Shown: in pieces, positions 44,762 to 53,312 of the stretch | Layout: the number at the start of each line of letters is the position of its first letter | Numbering within the stretch: the first letter of the stretch is position 1 | Assembly: GCA_028284925.1 (NCBI GenBank) | Contig: JANQQT010000228.1 | Coordinates: 22,370 to 86,369, forward strand | DNA length: 64,000 nt | Reading direction: 5' to 3' | From: Phycisphaeraceae bacterium | Lineage (GTDB): Bacteria > Planctomycetota > Phycisphaerae > Phycisphaerales > Zrk34 | The notes under the pieces: model-generated | Database searches by the model: none | What the model was told of the DNA's origin: nothing | The model's input: the letters and a program-made list of their open reading frames with translations, nothing else | Translations under genes and position numbers: made by a program

Positions 44762-46507
44762 ATGACAACACCCGAAGACTCCTCACTCAGAAAAACGCCC
44801 GACCAACTCCGCAGCCATCGATGGTTTGGCCCCGATGACCTCCGCTCCTTCGGCCACCGCTCCCGCGTCAAACAAATGGGTTTCGCCGCCGAAGACTACG
44901 AAAACAAACCCATCATCGGTATCCTCAACACCTGGAACGATCTCAACACCTGCCACACCCACTTCCGCGATCGCGCCAACGAAATCAAACGAGGCGTCTG
45001 GCAACAGGGCGGCTTCCCCGTCGAAATCCCCGTCATGTCACTCTCCGAACCGTTCATGAAGCCCACCACCATGTTCTACCGCAGCCTCCTCGCCATGGAA
45101 GCCGAGGAAACCATACGCTGCTATCCCCTCGATGGCGTCGTCCTGATGGGCGGCTGCGACAAGACCACACCCGCCCTCATCATGGGCGCGACCGAACTGG
45201 ACGTCCCTGCCATCTACTTCCCCGCCGGTCCCATGCTCAAAGGGAATTACAAAGGCATAACCCTCGGTTCGGGCAGCGACTCATGGAAATACTGGGATGA
45301 ACGTCGCGCCGGAAACCTCACCAAAAAGGAATGGTTCGGCGTCGAAGATTCCATCGCACGCTCGCCGGGACACTGCATGACCATGGGAACCGCGTCGACA
45401 ATGACAGCCGTAGCGGAGACTCTGGGCCTTACACTTCCGGGAGCCTCGTCAATCCCCGCCGTCCATTCCGAACACGCACGCATGGCCACACGCACAGGTC
45501 GCCGAATCGTCGATATGGTCTGGCACGATATCAAACCCTCGTCCATCCTTTCCCAGCCAGCCTTTGAAAACGCCATCACCGCCGATATGGCCATAGGCGG
45601 CTCGACCAACGCCATCGTCCACATTCTCGCCATGGCCCACCGTGCCGGCGTTGACCTCACCCTCGACCACTTCGATGCCATCTCGCGCAAAACCCCTTTC
45701 ATTGCCAACATCCGGCCCTCTGGCAAGTACCTCATGGAAGACTTCTACGACGCCGGCGGACTCCGCGCAGTCCTCAAGAACATCGCCTCCCTCCTCCACC
45801 TCGACGCCCCAACCGTCAACGGCCACACCCTCGGCCAAAACATCGAATCCGCCGAAACGTTCGACACCGACATTGTCCGCCCCCTTAACAACCCCCTCTC
45901 TCCTGAAGGCGGAACCTTCGTCCTTCGCGGAAACCTCGCGCCTGACGGCTGTGTCATTAAAGTGATCGCCGCCGAAAAACACCTCCTGCAGCACACCGGC
46001 CCGGCTATCGTCTTTAAGGACTACAACGATCTCGCCGCAAGAATCGACGACCCCGACCTTCCTGTCACACCTGAATCCGTCATCGTCCTCCAAAACGCCG
46101 GCCCTCTCGGCGCGCCTGGAATGCCCGAATGGGGCATGCTTCCCATACCCAAAAAAATACTCGAGCAAGGCCATCGTGACATGGTCCGCATCTCCGACGC
46201 CCGCATGTCCGGCACAAGCTACGGTTCATGCATCCTCCACGTCTCACCCGAATCATGGGTCGGCGGTCCCCTCGCCCTCGTCCAGACCGGCGACACCATC
46301 ACACTGGACGCCCCAAACCGCTCCCTGCAACTCAACGTTTCCGATGTAGAACTAGCCCAACGCAAGACAAATTGGTCGCCACCCAACCCCAGATTCACAC
46401 GCGGCTATGGCAAACTCTTTTCCGAACAAACCACTCAGGCACATCTCGGTTGCGACTTCAAACTCCTACATCGCGGCGAGTCCTCCGGCGAAGCCGAAAT
46501 CCATTGA
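44762..46507 (+). CDS. IlvD/Edd-family sugar-acid dehydratase
   Basis: 581 residues from ATG 44762 (TACATG-like leader, MTTPEDSS); the frame is open further upstream but that part looks non-coding. Fe-S/metal residues are present: C64 (NTCHTHF), C132 and K134 (GGCDKT), C205 (SPGHCMTMGTAST). The stretch PMLKGNYKGITLGSGSDSWKYWDE is typical of arabinonate/xylonate/galactonate dehydratases rather than of IlvD. The divergent GntP permease and a cupin gene support sugar-acid catabolism. Branched-chain dehydratase is the less likely alternative. Confidence 0.85.
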   Translation: MTTPEDSSLRKTPDQLRSHRWFGPDDLRSFGHRSRVKQMGFAAEDYENKPIIGILNTWNDLNTCHTHFRDRANEIKRGVWQQGGFPVEIPVMSLSEPFMKPTTMFYRSLLAMEAEETIRCYPLDGVVLMGGCDKTTPALIMGATELDVPAIYFPAGPMLKGNYKGITLGSGSDSWKYWDERRAGNLTKKEWFGVEDSIARSPGHCMTMGTASTMTAVAETLGLTLPGASSIPAVHSEHARMATRTGRRIVDMVWHDIKPSSILSQPAFENAITADMAIGGSTNAIVHILAMAHRAGVDLTLDHFDAISRKTPFIANIRPSGKYLMEDFYDAGGLRAVLKNIASLLHLDAPTVNGHTLGQNIESAETFDTDIVRPLNNPLSPEGGTFVLRGNLAPDGCVIKVIAAEKHLLQHTGPAIVFKDYNDLAARIDDPDLPVTPESVIVLQNAGPLGAPGMPEWGMLPIPKKILEQGHRDMVRISDARMSGTSYGSCILHVSPESWVGGPLALVQTGDTITLDAPNRSLQLNVSDVELAQRKTNWSPPNPRFTRGYGKLFSEQTTQAHLGCDFKLLHRGESSGEAEIH

Positions 46508-46540
46508 TACCACGATTCATGCAACGCCGAAGGACTTCCC

Positions 46541-46978
46541 TCATTCCACAAATCTCCTATCCTCCCCATTAAACGCTGGCGTAAACACCACATAAGCTTC
46601 GCTCGCCCCTTCCCCCACATTCTCAACCCAATGCCGCGACCCATGCGGAATATGCACCACATCTCCAACCCCCACCTCATGAATCTCCTCGCCCAAATGC
46701 ACGCGTGCTTTTCCCTTCAGCATTACCACAGTCAAATCGTGCCGATCATGTACATGCGGCCGCTCCGCCGTTCTCACCCGAGCCACATGATAACTCGCCC
46801 ACGCCGATCGCTTGACCTCCACCACCGCAACATCCTTTCCTTTCTCCTCCTCCGACCAACGCACACCCTCCAACACCCCAAGCGATGTTACCACCTTCCC
46901 TCTTTTTGACACACAACCACCCAACAATAATCCCGTTAATCCAATCACCAATACGACGGTTCGCAGTTGCCTCATCAT
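46541..46978 (-). CDS. Cupin-domain lipoprotein
   Basis: 145 residues. The leader ends in LLLGGC, a lipobox, so it is probably a lipoprotein. The cupin motif is RPHVHDRHDLTVVMLKGKARVHLGEE, with PHGSRHWVENVGE the second. Metal-binding His/Glu are in the usual positions. Convergent with the dehydratase gene (33 bases). Binding of a sugar acid or small molecule is an inference. Confidence 0.83.
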   Translation of the reverse strand: MMRQLRTVVLVIGLTGLLLGGCVSKRGKVVTSLGVLEGVRWSEEEKGKDVAVVEVKRSAWASYHVARVRTAERPHVHDRHDLTVVMLKGKARVHLGEEIHEVGVGDVVHIPHGSRHWVENVGEGASEAYVVFTPAFNGEDRRFVE

Positions 46979-47020
46979 GCAGACATCTTACTGAAACCAA
47001 TTTCTCACGCAATCTCTCCC

Positions 47021-47055
47021 CAAAACAAACAACGACCGGATAAATCCGGTCGTTG
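47021..47055 (-). terminator. Terminator of the STAS gene
   Basis: On the minus strand CAACGACCGGA pairs with TCCGGTCGTTG (11 pairs, 4-base loop), followed by TTTGTTTTG. It lies 63 bases after the STAS stop. Confidence 0.75.
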
Positions 47056-47117
47056 CCATTGATTTCGCTATTAAAGTACACGTTTGGGATGACTCTCTCG
47101 CCTTCACCTTTCGCCAT

Positions 47118-47402
47118 TCATTGCCGCGCTAGTCGAAACACACGATCCAGCCTCAACACCTCAAACAGCCGCTGCACACGCTTGCTCACGCCTCTCAAAA
47201 CCAGCTCCCCGCCTTCACTCTTCTGCGCATGCAGTGTCTTCAGCAACAAACCTATCCCCGCGTCTCCAATAAACGTCACGCCATTCAAATCCACAATAAG
47301 ACGCTCCGCACGACGTCCCAGAGCATCCCCCAGAACGTCTCGCATCTCGCCTGTGCGACTCAAATCCAGTTCACCTTCAAATCGAATCTCTGTCTCAGCC
47401 AT
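47118..47402 (-). CDS. STAS-domain protein
   Basis: 94 residues from the ATG at 47402, which has GAAAGG about 12 bases upstream; a longer frame upstream lacks domain support. The STAS loop LIVDLNGVTFIGDAGIGLLLKTL has Gly-Asp-Ala where the antagonists normally have Asp-Ser-Ser, so the phosphorylation serine is absent. It may therefore be a constitutive or non-kinase-controlled STAS protein. No kinase gene is adjacent. Confidence 0.8.
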   Translation of the reverse strand: MAETEIRFEGELDLSRTGEMRDVLGDALGRRAERLIVDLNGVTFIGDAGIGLLLKTLHAQKSEGGELVLRGVSKRVQRLFEVLRLDRVFRLARQ

Positions 47403-47824
47403 TTCAAATGCCCCTTTCTTGTCGTTATGCCTCTTAATTCCATTCGCGCCTGTTACATCATTGTTACCTTTGCTGCGGATCGGGTTATAACGCTTAATCG
47501 TCTTCTCGAAACCGCGTCCGAATCTCAGCATGCTGCTATCTAAAGTGCTGTTCATAGTCATGGCGTTGCTCCTGATGTCTGCTTTATTCCCTGCAAACCT
47601 CAATCTCATCTCGTCTAATACAACATACGTATTAAACCGCCGGGTGTTGCACTTCTCGCTGCAATTACATCACCGTTACTCCCATTCCCACCACTCTCCT
47701 CCCCCATACGTGGCAACATTGGCACACTTTCCGCCAACCTTCAACTTTTGGCTTTCCTCACGGGACGATGTTCGTCTATAGTGACGCCCGAATGAACCCC
47801 CCCAACCTTGGAGGACTTTAAATC
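47403..47824. other. Divergent intergenic region
   Basis: About 420 bases between the STAS gene (minus) and the large secreted-protein gene (plus). It should contain both promoters. I see no convincing ORF; a GGAGG at 47809-47813 is the ribosome site for the following gene. Confidence 0.5.
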
Positions 47825-49840
47825 ATGATGATGGCTCCCGCATTCTCAATGGTCGCGATGATGCTCATTTCGATGGGCCCGGCTACCCTCTCAATCCCGC
47901 CGTTACCCGAAGACAAGACGCTATCCGGGATCGCGCCCCCCAACTCGATCCTTTACATGCAGCTTTACGGCTCGGCAAATCCTGATCCTAAGTCGACAAA
48001 TCGCGTCGAAAGGCTCATGGCCGAACCTCAGGTTCAGAAGTTCATACAACATATTGAACAGCAGGTTCGCGCCGCCATGTCTCAGGGCATTAACGATCCT
48101 AATGGTCCCCAGGCCCAAGCGGCACAGCATGGCTTTCTTCTGCTCAAGACTGCACTTACTCGGCCGGCTTCTATCTTCATCACTGATTTCGCCAAGAACG
48201 CCCAGGGCGGGCCTGATATCACAGGTGGCCTCGTCATTAATGTGAAAGGCCAGGCCGCGCAAGTCAAACGTGCGCTCTCTTTCTTCGAGATGATGATGTC
48301 CGGTGGTGGAAGAAGACCAGGCCCCGGTGGCGCAGGCCCACCTCAAGCCAAGGATATCAACATCAATGGCGTCTCCGTGCGTGAACTCCCCCAAATGGGA
48401 CGCGGCGCACCCGGCCCGATTCGCTGGGGCATTGTCAATGGCTACGCTTTCATCTCTATCGGCAACGGTATGGCCGAACACATCGTCTCCAAGGTCAAAA
48501 ACCCCGGCGCCGCCCCTGCGTGGCTTTCAAACGCCAAATCAAAACTCATGATCAAACGCCCCTCGATGGTCATGCACATTGACCTCAAAGCGGCACTCAA
48601 AAAACTTCCCGCTATCGCCCCCAATGATCGCGAACTCGCAATGGTCATGAAAGTCCTCAGTGCCATGGGATTGGACAACGTCAAGGGCATCGACTCCGTA
48701 GCAGGACTCGGTGAAGATGAATTTGTCACCAAGTCCCTCCTGAGCTTCGACGGCGCGCCGAAAGGTATCTTTACGTTGTTCGATGGCGCCGGTCTCAAGA
48801 AATCAGCCCTGCAAAACATCCCCGCCGATTCAACCTACGGCCTTGCCTTTACCCTCGATGCTCACAAAGGCTACTCGCTCATTAAGAAAATCATCAGCGA
48901 AGTTGATAAGGATGTACTGGAAGAGTTTGAGGAAGGCGAAAAAGAAATTCGACAGCAACTCGGCTTCGACATCAACAATGATATCCTCAAGCACATCGGC
49001 TCAAGCTGGACGCTCCACAACGCCCCCAGCGAAGGCGGACTCCTCTTCACCGGTCTCATGGCCACCGTCAACATCAAGGACCACGCCGAACTCGCCGCAT
49101 CCAACGCCAAGCTCTTCGAATTGCTCAAGAAAATGAAGACGCGCGAACGACGCGGTAAACGGCACGAGATTTTCCAGGAAACGTTCTACAGAGGCTACTC
49201 CATCTACTACGGCAACATGGGGCTTGCCGAGGGCGTTCCCTTCGCTCCTGCCTGGTGCATCACCGATACATCTCTACTCGTCGCCCTTTTCCCCCAGACC
49301 ATCAAGGCCCACATCGACCGTATCAAGGCAGGTGGCGGAAAATCACTCGCCACCAACAAACAGGTCGCCGCACTCCTTAAAGATAAGAAACCCATCTCCG
49401 TCGCATACGTCGATACTCCCGAACTCGTCAAAATGTTCTACCCCATCATGCACCCCGTCGCCGTCATGATGTCACGCGAACTCGCATGGGAAGGTTTCAA
49501 TCTTGATATCTCCAAAGTCCCTTCTGCCAACGTCATCCTCAAAAACCTCAAGCCCAACATCGCTTACTCAATACGCACCAAGGATGGCTTCTACAGTGAA
49601 TCCCACTCCAGCCTTCCCGTTGCTGACGGCGGTGCTGCAGCACTCATGATGTTCCCTGCCTTTCTCTTCAGCACTCAGGCCGAAATGCGGGCGGTACCAC
49701 CCGCACAATTCCGCGGCAACATCAAACGTGCCAGACCGATCCGCAAAGGTGACGCCAAACCCCTCGCCCCCAGGAACGGAAAAGTCCGCGAAGCCGCATT
49801 CAACTTTACACCACCATTCCACCTCAAAAAAGCGGGCTAA
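47825..49840 (+). CDS. Large secreted protein of unknown function
   Basis: 671 residues. A signal peptide-like start (MMMAPAFSMVAMMLISMGPA) follows GGAGG at 10 bases. The rest has repeated soluble segments with no motif I recognise; a hydrophobic-strand texture (SILYMQLYGSANP, PTKAPKGIFTLFDGAGLKKSAL-like) and a basic tail occur. The gene is preceded by a divergent region and followed by a perfect terminator at 49867-49897, so it is transcribed alone. Such DUF3352-like proteins occur in planctomycetes, but I cannot confirm membership. Confidence 0.8.
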   Translation: MMMAPAFSMVAMMLISMGPATLSIPPLPEDKTLSGIAPPNSILYMQLYGSANPDPKSTNRVERLMAEPQVQKFIQHIEQQVRAAMSQGINDPNGPQAQAAQHGFLLLKTALTRPASIFITDFAKNAQGGPDITGGLVINVKGQAAQVKRALSFFEMMMSGGGRRPGPGGAGPPQAKDININGVSVRELPQMGRGAPGPIRWGIVNGYAFISIGNGMAEHIVSKVKNPGAAPAWLSNAKSKLMIKRPSMVMHIDLKAALKKLPAIAPNDRELAMVMKVLSAMGLDNVKGIDSVAGLGEDEFVTKSLLSFDGAPKGIFTLFDGAGLKKSALQNIPADSTYGLAFTLDAHKGYSLIKKIISEVDKDVLEEFEEGEKEIRQQLGFDINNDILKHIGSSWTLHNAPSEGGLLFTGLMATVNIKDHAELAASNAKLFELLKKMKTRERRGKRHEIFQETFYRGYSIYYGNMGLAEGVPFAPAWCITDTSLLVALFPQTIKAHIDRIKAGGGKSLATNKQVAALLKDKKPISVAYVDTPELVKMFYPIMHPVAVMMSRELAWEGFNLDISKVPSANVILKNLKPNIAYSIRTKDGFYSESHSSLPVADGGAAALMMFPAFLFSTQAEMRAVPPAQFRGNIKRARPIRKGDAKPLAPRNGKVREAAFNFTPPFHLKKAG

Positions 49841-49866
49841 ACCTGACCCACAACACTAACCCCCTA

Positions 49867-49897
49867 AATCCGCCGACTTCAAGTCGGCGGATTTTTT
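49867..49897 (+). terminator. Strong terminator
   Basis: AATCCGCCGACTT and AAGTCGGCGGATT are perfectly complementary (13 bases each) with one base between, followed by TTTTTT. Inner pairs must open to form the loop. Confidence 0.9.
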
Positions 49898-49961
49898 CAT
49901 CCCCTTCCCCTACCAAATACCGTTTTACTTAATCCTCCGATACCAACTTCATCCACCGCAT

Positions 49962-49988
49962 AAAAAAGCCCCACCAATCTGGCAGGGC
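49962..49988 (-). terminator. Terminator of the PEP-CTERM gene
   Basis: On the minus strand GCCCTGCCA pairs with TGGTGGGGC (two G-T pairs), followed by a TTTTTT tail. It is 28 bases beyond the gene's stop. Confidence 0.75.
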
Positions 49989-50015
49989 GTCAAAAACTCA
50001 CCTGTGAATCTCAAT

Positions 50016-50774
50016 TCAAACCACCCGTTTCCCCCTCCTCAATCCAATCCCCACCAGACCCGCCGCCATCACCACCAAACTCCCCGGCTCCGGAATCGGA
50101 TTTGAATTCCCAAGAAGCTCCATTCGAAACGATCCCTCCGAAGGCGTTGTCAAGAAGGAACCCGGCGAAGTAATGTCCGGCACAACAATCTCCGCAAACA
50201 CATCGAAAAAACTTTCGATCCTGAAATGACCGCCCCCAATATCCGTTACCGTGGTCTCACCGAGCGAAGCCTGCCCTGTACTCTCCAGCATCTGCACCGG
50301 AACGGCTTGCGGTGCTCCAAACTGCACCAATTCAGGAACCGGCACGGTCCCACTTAGATCCATCGACAGGATTTCCGTATCCCACGTCCCTGTAGACTGC
50401 CCCGCCTGCCCCAGAACAATCATTTCAATCGGCCCTTCCAGGACCACAATCTGCGGCGCCAGCGACACTTCACCCACTCCCGGAAAGTTCACAATCGTCG
50501 TCCCCAACGTCCCTACAAGTGTCGCGTCAAAAGTGTAAGTCACATCAGGACCGACCGTGTTCCTCCCCGTCGTCGCCGCATCCGGAGCCAGGACGGGATC
50601 CTGCAGAACCATCCGCAGATCATCGGTCGTGAAAAGAACAGGCGTTCCATCCTTGTGCACATACGTCCCCCCATCAGGCGGCAAATCCGGACTCCCCGCA
50701 AAAAAACCACCCATCGCAAATCCACTTGCGCCGAATAACACCATTACACCAGCCAATAATCTCAATCCGATCAT
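50016..50774 (-). CDS. PEP-CTERM sorting-domain protein
   Basis: 252 residues from the ATG at 50774 (GGAGAG about 12 bases upstream). A signal peptide (MIGLRLLAGVMVLFGASGFA) leads to a beta-rich, Gly/Thr-rich body and a C-terminus IPEPGSLVVMAAGLVGIGLRRGKR, a textbook PEP-CTERM motif. Such proteins are exported and sorted by exosortase, often in matrix-forming bacteria. No exosortase gene is in this window. Confidence 0.9.
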   Translation of the reverse strand: MIGLRLLAGVMVLFGASGFAMGGFFAGSPDLPPDGGTYVHKDGTPVLFTTDDLRMVLQDPVLAPDAATTGRNTVGPDVTYTFDATLVGTLGTTIVNFPGVGEVSLAPQIVVLEGPIEMIVLGQAGQSTGTWDTEILSMDLSGTVPVPELVQFGAPQAVPVQMLESTGQASLGETTVTDIGGGHFRIESFFDVFAEIVVPDITSPGSFLTTPSEGSFRMELLGNSNPIPEPGSLVVMAAGLVGIGLRRGKRVV

Positions 50775-51125
50775 CTCTAAACTCTCCACTGAAAAAAGAA
50801 CTTGATTTGTCCGACCAGTCTTTCCGCACACCTATCCCGCACCCGGAATCACGCCCTCGCCAACCAAAATCCTACCTCAACCCCCGTCTTCCCGTCAACT
50901 CTTTTATCCATACCTAAACGTAACAACACTCCTATCCCCTTTTTTCAGTCAAAAACCCTCCTCGTGTCCTCCAGATTCAACTCAATCCACCTAACCTGCT
51001 ACCTCAACAATAAATCCCTCTCGCCCTTCCTTGACGACTCTTCTGCATACCCCTCATACAATTAACTTACTCCCGGGAGCAGTTCAGGAAAAGAAGCACC
51101 ACCCATCACCGTTCGAGAGTCCACC
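50775..51125. other. Intergenic region between PEP-CTERM and zinc-ribbon genes
   Basis: About 350 bases, strongly C-rich on the + strand. The genes diverge, so both promoters should be here. I see no hairpin or credible ORF. Confidence 0.5.
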
Positions 51126-51446
51126 ATGCCCCTCATCCAATGTCCCGAATGCAATCACCAAATTTCCACCGCTGCCCTCTCCTGCCCCAATTGCGGCCAT
51201 CCCACTGGCGAATCCCCCGACAATCCAGCAACTTCAAACTGTCACAAATGTTCCGCCCCCGCGACCACGAAATGCCAGGGCTGCGGTACGCTCTCCTGCC
51301 CACAACACCTCCAACTCATCAACAATGAACTTCGATGTGAATCCTGCTACCGATTCACCAGAAAGATGAACACCATCATTACCATAGTCTTTGTAATTGT
51401 CGTCACAACAGTTGTTATTTGGATGATTTTGAACCCCCGAGTGTGA
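51126..51446 (+). CDS. Zinc-ribbon membrane protein with B-box-like fingers
   Basis: 106 residues. A double-Cys ribbon (CPECNHQISTAALSCPNCG) is followed by CHKCSAPATTKCQGCGTLSCPQH and LRCESC, which resembles a B-box/zinc finger, and a C-terminal membrane helix (IITIVFVIVVTTVVIWMIL). Small Cys-rich membrane proteins of this type are of unknown function. Transcribed alone, convergent with the S1 gene after 8 bases. Confidence 0.8.
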   Translation: MPLIQCPECNHQISTAALSCPNCGHPTGESPDNPATSNCHKCSAPATTKCQGCGTLSCPQHLQLINNELRCESCYRFTRKMNTIITIVFVIVVTTVVIWMILNPRV

Positions 51447-51454
51447 AGCAAGTC

Positions 51455-51712
51455 TCAACCCCCTTCAGCCACTTCACGATCGTCTTCTTTCTTCAACCTA
51501 CCAGAATATGCGTTCTCCTCAGCATTCTCCCTCAATATCTCCACTTCCAGCAGATCCCCTATCTTCGCATATTCCTCTGGATGCGACACAAATTCCAACC
51601 CCATTTCATGGATCAATACCAGTATCCTGATCCCCCGACTCTCCAACCACACTCCATAATCCTCCACCCTGGAAACTCTTGCATTAACCACATTGCCCGG
51701 ATCAAATGTCAT
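51455..51712 (-). CDS. S1-domain RNA-binding protein
   Basis: 85 residues from the ATG at 51712 (longer frame upstream lacks domain support). It reads GNVVNARVSRVEDYGVWLE, ILVLIHEMG and IGDLLEVEILREN, a single S1 OB fold, with an acidic tail. It lies 46 bases past gcvPB on the same strand. Target RNA unknown. Confidence 0.75.
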   Translation of the reverse strand: MTFDPGNVVNARVSRVEDYGVWLESRGIRILVLIHEMGLEFVSHPEEYAKIGDLLEVEILRENAEENAYSGRLKKEDDREVAEGG

Positions 51713-51758
51713 ACCGCCACCCAAACCTGAAAACTCTTGGCGTCTTTCTACCCATCGC

Positions 51759-53312
51759 CTACCCCTTCCAAACCAGCACCGGATTCCGCGCCGCCCCAAC
51801 CTCATTCAACCTCCCCACAGTCGCCTCTCTAGGCGCCGCCCCAGCCCCACCCGCATCCGCCTCAATCTCATCCGCAATCTTTTCCATCACCGCCACAAAA
51901 CGATCCAGCGTATCCTTACTCTCCGTCTCCGTCGGCTCAATCATCAAACAATCATGCACCGGCCAGTGCATCGTCGGCGGATGCACGCCATAATCAATCA
52001 TCCGCTTCGCAATATCAATCAACGTCACACCGCAATCCAGCAACGCCTTCGGTACCGTAATAAACTCATGCGCACAGTACTTTCCCGCCTTCGCATCAAA
52101 ATAGGGCGTCTCATACCGACCCGCCAATCGAGCCGCCAGATAATTCGCACATAACACCGCCGTCTCACTCACACGCTTCAAACCGCCCGCCCCACACGCC
52201 CGGATATACGTCCACGCCCTCACCAGCACACCCACCTGTCCGAAGAACGCCCTCACCTTCCCAATCGTCTTCTCACGACCCCAATCCAGACGATACTTCG
52301 CCTCCCCTTCAACATCTTCCTTTACCACCTGCGGCACGGGAATGTAATCCGCCAGAAATGACTTCATCGCAATCGGTCCCGCCCCCGGCCCACCACAACC
52401 ATGAGGCGTCGAAAACGTCTTGTGCGTGTTGTAATGCATAATGTCCACCCCAAAATCACCCGGCCGCGCAATACCCAAAATTGCATTCATATTCGCCCCG
52501 TCCAGATATACCAGCGCCCCCGCGTCATGCATAATCTTCGCAATCTGCCCGATCTGCCCGTCAAACAACCCCGCGGTATTCGGGTTCGTAATCATCAACG
52601 CCGCCGTCGTCTCATCCACCTTCGCCCGCAAATCATCCAGATCTACCATCCCATCCTTCGACTTCACCAGTTCCACACCCGCCCCGCACATCGTACAACT
52701 TGCAAAGTTCGTCCCATGAGCCGTATCCGGCGCCAAGACCTTCTTCCGCTCTGGCGCATTCCCACCCTCAGGGTCATTAAAGTACGCCGAAATCACCTTC
52801 AACGCCGTCCACTCCCCATGCGCCCCCGCGCATGGTTGCAAACTCGTTTCATCCAAGCCCGCAATCTCCGCCAGCCACACCCTCAGTTCATACATCATCT
52901 CCAGCAACCCCGCCATCCCTTCGTCGGCCATCAACGGGTGCAAGTCCGCAATCCCTTCCATCCCCGCTGCTACCTCGTTAATCCGCGGGTTGTATTTCAT
53001 CGTGCACGAACCCAGCGGATAAAAATTCCCGTCAACTGAAAAATTCCGATGGGCTAGGTGCGTGTAATGACGTATCACATCCAACTGACCAACTTCCGGC
53101 AAATCAGGAACATCCCCCAATATTTCCGGGGGAATTTCCCCCTCCGGCACATCACATGCCGGTAAATCCACCGCAATCGCTCCCGCCGCATGTTTTTCAA
53201 ATATCAACGGTTCTACCGGACGCTCGCCACGATCCTTGACCACTACAGCCTCCGTTCGCTGCTCACCCACCTCAATCTTCACTTCAACCGCTTCACCATC
53301 AGCAACCTTCAT
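51759..53312 (-). CDS. gcvPB: Glycine dehydrogenase (decarboxylating), subunit 2
   Basis: 517 residues from the ATG at 53312, with GGGGAGG 7 bases before; a GTG at 53315 is the alternative. Family segments are YTHLAHRNFSVDGNFYPLGSCTMKYNPRINE, AHGTNFASC and the PLP-lysine K298 in NTHKTFSTPHGCGGPGAGP. It is the C-terminal half of the P-protein, which decarboxylates glycine and transfers the methylamine to lipoyl GcvH. gcvPA overlaps by 1 base (TGATG), so both halves are translated together. gcvT and gcvH are not in this window. Confidence 0.95.
   Translation of the reverse strand: MKVADGEAVEVKIEVGEQRTEAVVVKDRGERPVEPLIFEKHAAGAIAVDLPACDVPEGEIPPEILGDVPDLPEVGQLDVIRHYTHLAHRNFSVDGNFYPLGSCTMKYNPRINEVAAGMEGIADLHPLMADEGMAGLLEMMYELRVWLAEIAGLDETSLQPCAGAHGEWTALKVISAYFNDPEGGNAPERKKVLAPDTAHGTNFASCTMCGAGVELVKSKDGMVDLDDLRAKVDETTAALMITNPNTAGLFDGQIGQIAKIMHDAGALVYLDGANMNAILGIARPGDFGVDIMHYNTHKTFSTPHGCGGPGAGPIAMKSFLADYIPVPQVVKEDVEGEAKYRLDWGREKTIGKVRAFFGQVGVLVRAWTYIRACGAGGLKRVSETAVLCANYLAARLAGRYETPYFDAKAGKYCAHEFITVPKALLDCGVTLIDIAKRMIDYGVHPPTMHWPVHDCLMIEPTETESKDTLDRFVAVMEKIADEIEADAGGAGAAPREATVGRLNEVGAARNPVLVWKG

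Noticed and set aside
45449..46174. 241-codon minus-strand ORF in the dehydratase gene
   Set aside because: Antisense of a conserved enzyme; Gly/Val/Asp-rich without domains.
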